Shown one piece after another: positions 6,176 to 6,668 of a DNA stretch of 6,668 nucleotides. The DNA comes from Chloroflexota bacterium (GTDB lineage Bacteria > Chloroflexota > Anaerolineae > Aggregatilineales > UBA2796): contig RFIM01000090.1 of the NCBI GenBank assembly GCA_003695215.1, positions 1-6,668 on the forward strand, read 5' to 3'. Positions within the stretch are counted from its first letter, which is position 1. Each line of letters starts with the position of its first letter. Position numbers and translations under genes: made by a program. The notes under the pieces were generated by a model. The model worked only from the letters and a program-made list of their open reading frames with translations. It searched no databases and had not been told where the DNA came from.

Positions 6176-6668
6176 GGTGCCACCAATCTGCCAGTGGTGC
6201 GGCGCGGTCGCGTTGGATCAGGATCAGGATTGGCAGGTGAGAGCGGCAGCACAACAGTGAAGGTCGTGCCGACGTTCTCGCGGCTCTCTAGCCAAATGCG
6301 CCCGCGATGCTGATCGACCACGCCTTTGACAATAGATAGGCCCAAGCCTGTGCCGTCATACTCGCTAGCCGCGCGCTCAGAGCGGAAAAATTTATCGAAA
6401 ACGTAGGGCTGATCTTCAGCAGGAATGCCGATGCCGTTATCCGCTACTTGCAAAACCAGATTATCGCCATCGCGCCACAAGCTGACGCGAATATGGCCGC
6501 GGCTCGGCGTATATTTGATGGCATTACCGACCAGATTCGCCACCATCTGCTGCAAGCGCAACGGATTGCCGAGCAGCGGCGGCAGATCAGCGGCGATATC
6601 GAGCGTCAGCGTGTGCTCGCGCTGCGCTTTTTGATGCTGCAAGCCTTCAATGGCTTTGCGCACCACGC
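6172..6668 (-). CDS. Sensor histidine kinase, C-terminal catalytic part (5' partial)
   Basis: The frame is open to the right edge, so the N-terminal sensor and the phospho-accepting His are outside the window. The GTG at 6666 is only the first start-like codon. About 165 residues are visible, counted from that codon. They make up a complete HATPase domain: N box QQMVANLVGNAIKYTP at 39-54, G1 DNGIGIP at 76-82, F box VFDKFF at 89-94, G2 GTGLGL at 105-110 and the closing GTTFTVVLPL strand at 133-142. A Pro/Asp/Arg-rich tail of about 22 residues follows. ATP binding should be intact. It resembles the ATPase domain of the large kinase nearby in style (RIWLES versus RIWVES, GTT-x-x-VLP), which is normal for this family. 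No response regulator is visible. Its stop overlaps the DUF2007 start by four bases. Confidence 0.93.
   Translation of the reverse strand, partial: VVRKAIEGLQHQKAQREHTLTLDIAADLPPLLGNPLRLQQMVANLVGNAIKYTPSRGHIRVSLWRDGDNLVLQVADNGIGIPAEDQPYVFDKFFRSERAASEYDGTGLGLSIVKGVVDQHRGRIWLESRENVGTTFTVVLPLSPANPDPDPTRPRRTTGRLVAP

Noticed and set aside
6215..6232. Tandem GGATCA repeat
   Set aside because: Only about two and a half copies, encoding a Pro-Asp repeat in the kinase tail. It is too short to be called a repeat element.

Overview
The window looks like ordinary chromosomal DNA from a GC-rich bacterium, most likely a member of the Chloroflexota (Anaerolineae-like). That is an inference from the style of the proteins: a LexA with an unusual helix-turn-helix, a DUF2007 protein, and large multi-membrane-span GAF histidine kinases with a GAGPGLGL-type G2 box. 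No rRNA or other phylogenetic marker is present, so the assignment is tentative. No mobile element, CRISPR array, tRNA or rRNA was seen.

Layout. Two genes lie on the plus strand: the 3' part of a membrane-anchored family 2 glycosyltransferase (1-987) and lexA (1096-1776). lexA has a well-formed promoter of its own and a possible operator. The rest is on the minus strand, read from the right edge leftwards: the 3' part of a sensor histidine kinase (6668-6172), a DUF2007 protein (6175-5885) and a P1/S58-family self-processing peptidase (5898-4951). These three overlap by 4 and 14 bases and are clearly one transcription unit. A 180-base intergenic region (4771-4950) with two hairpins follows. 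Then come a 771-residue multi-span GAF histidine kinase (4770-2455) and a HAD-family phosphatase/mutase (2443-1754), separated by 11 bases. The HAD gene runs tail-to-tail into lexA, with a 23-base overlap of the coding regions.

Function. The glycosyltransferase probably moves a sugar to or from a polyprenyl-phosphate carrier at the membrane. LexA is a complete, self-cleavable SOS repressor. The two kinases are sensory proteins with no response regulator in view, so their partners lie elsewhere or beyond the edge. The peptidase, DUF2007 and HAD genes cannot be tied to a specific substrate from sequence alone. I found no convincing evidence of a new defence or mobile system. The points most worth checking are the architecture of the lexA promoter, the kinase-DUF2007-peptidase overlapping cluster, and the leader of the large kinase gene, which lacks a Shine-Dalgarno sequence.
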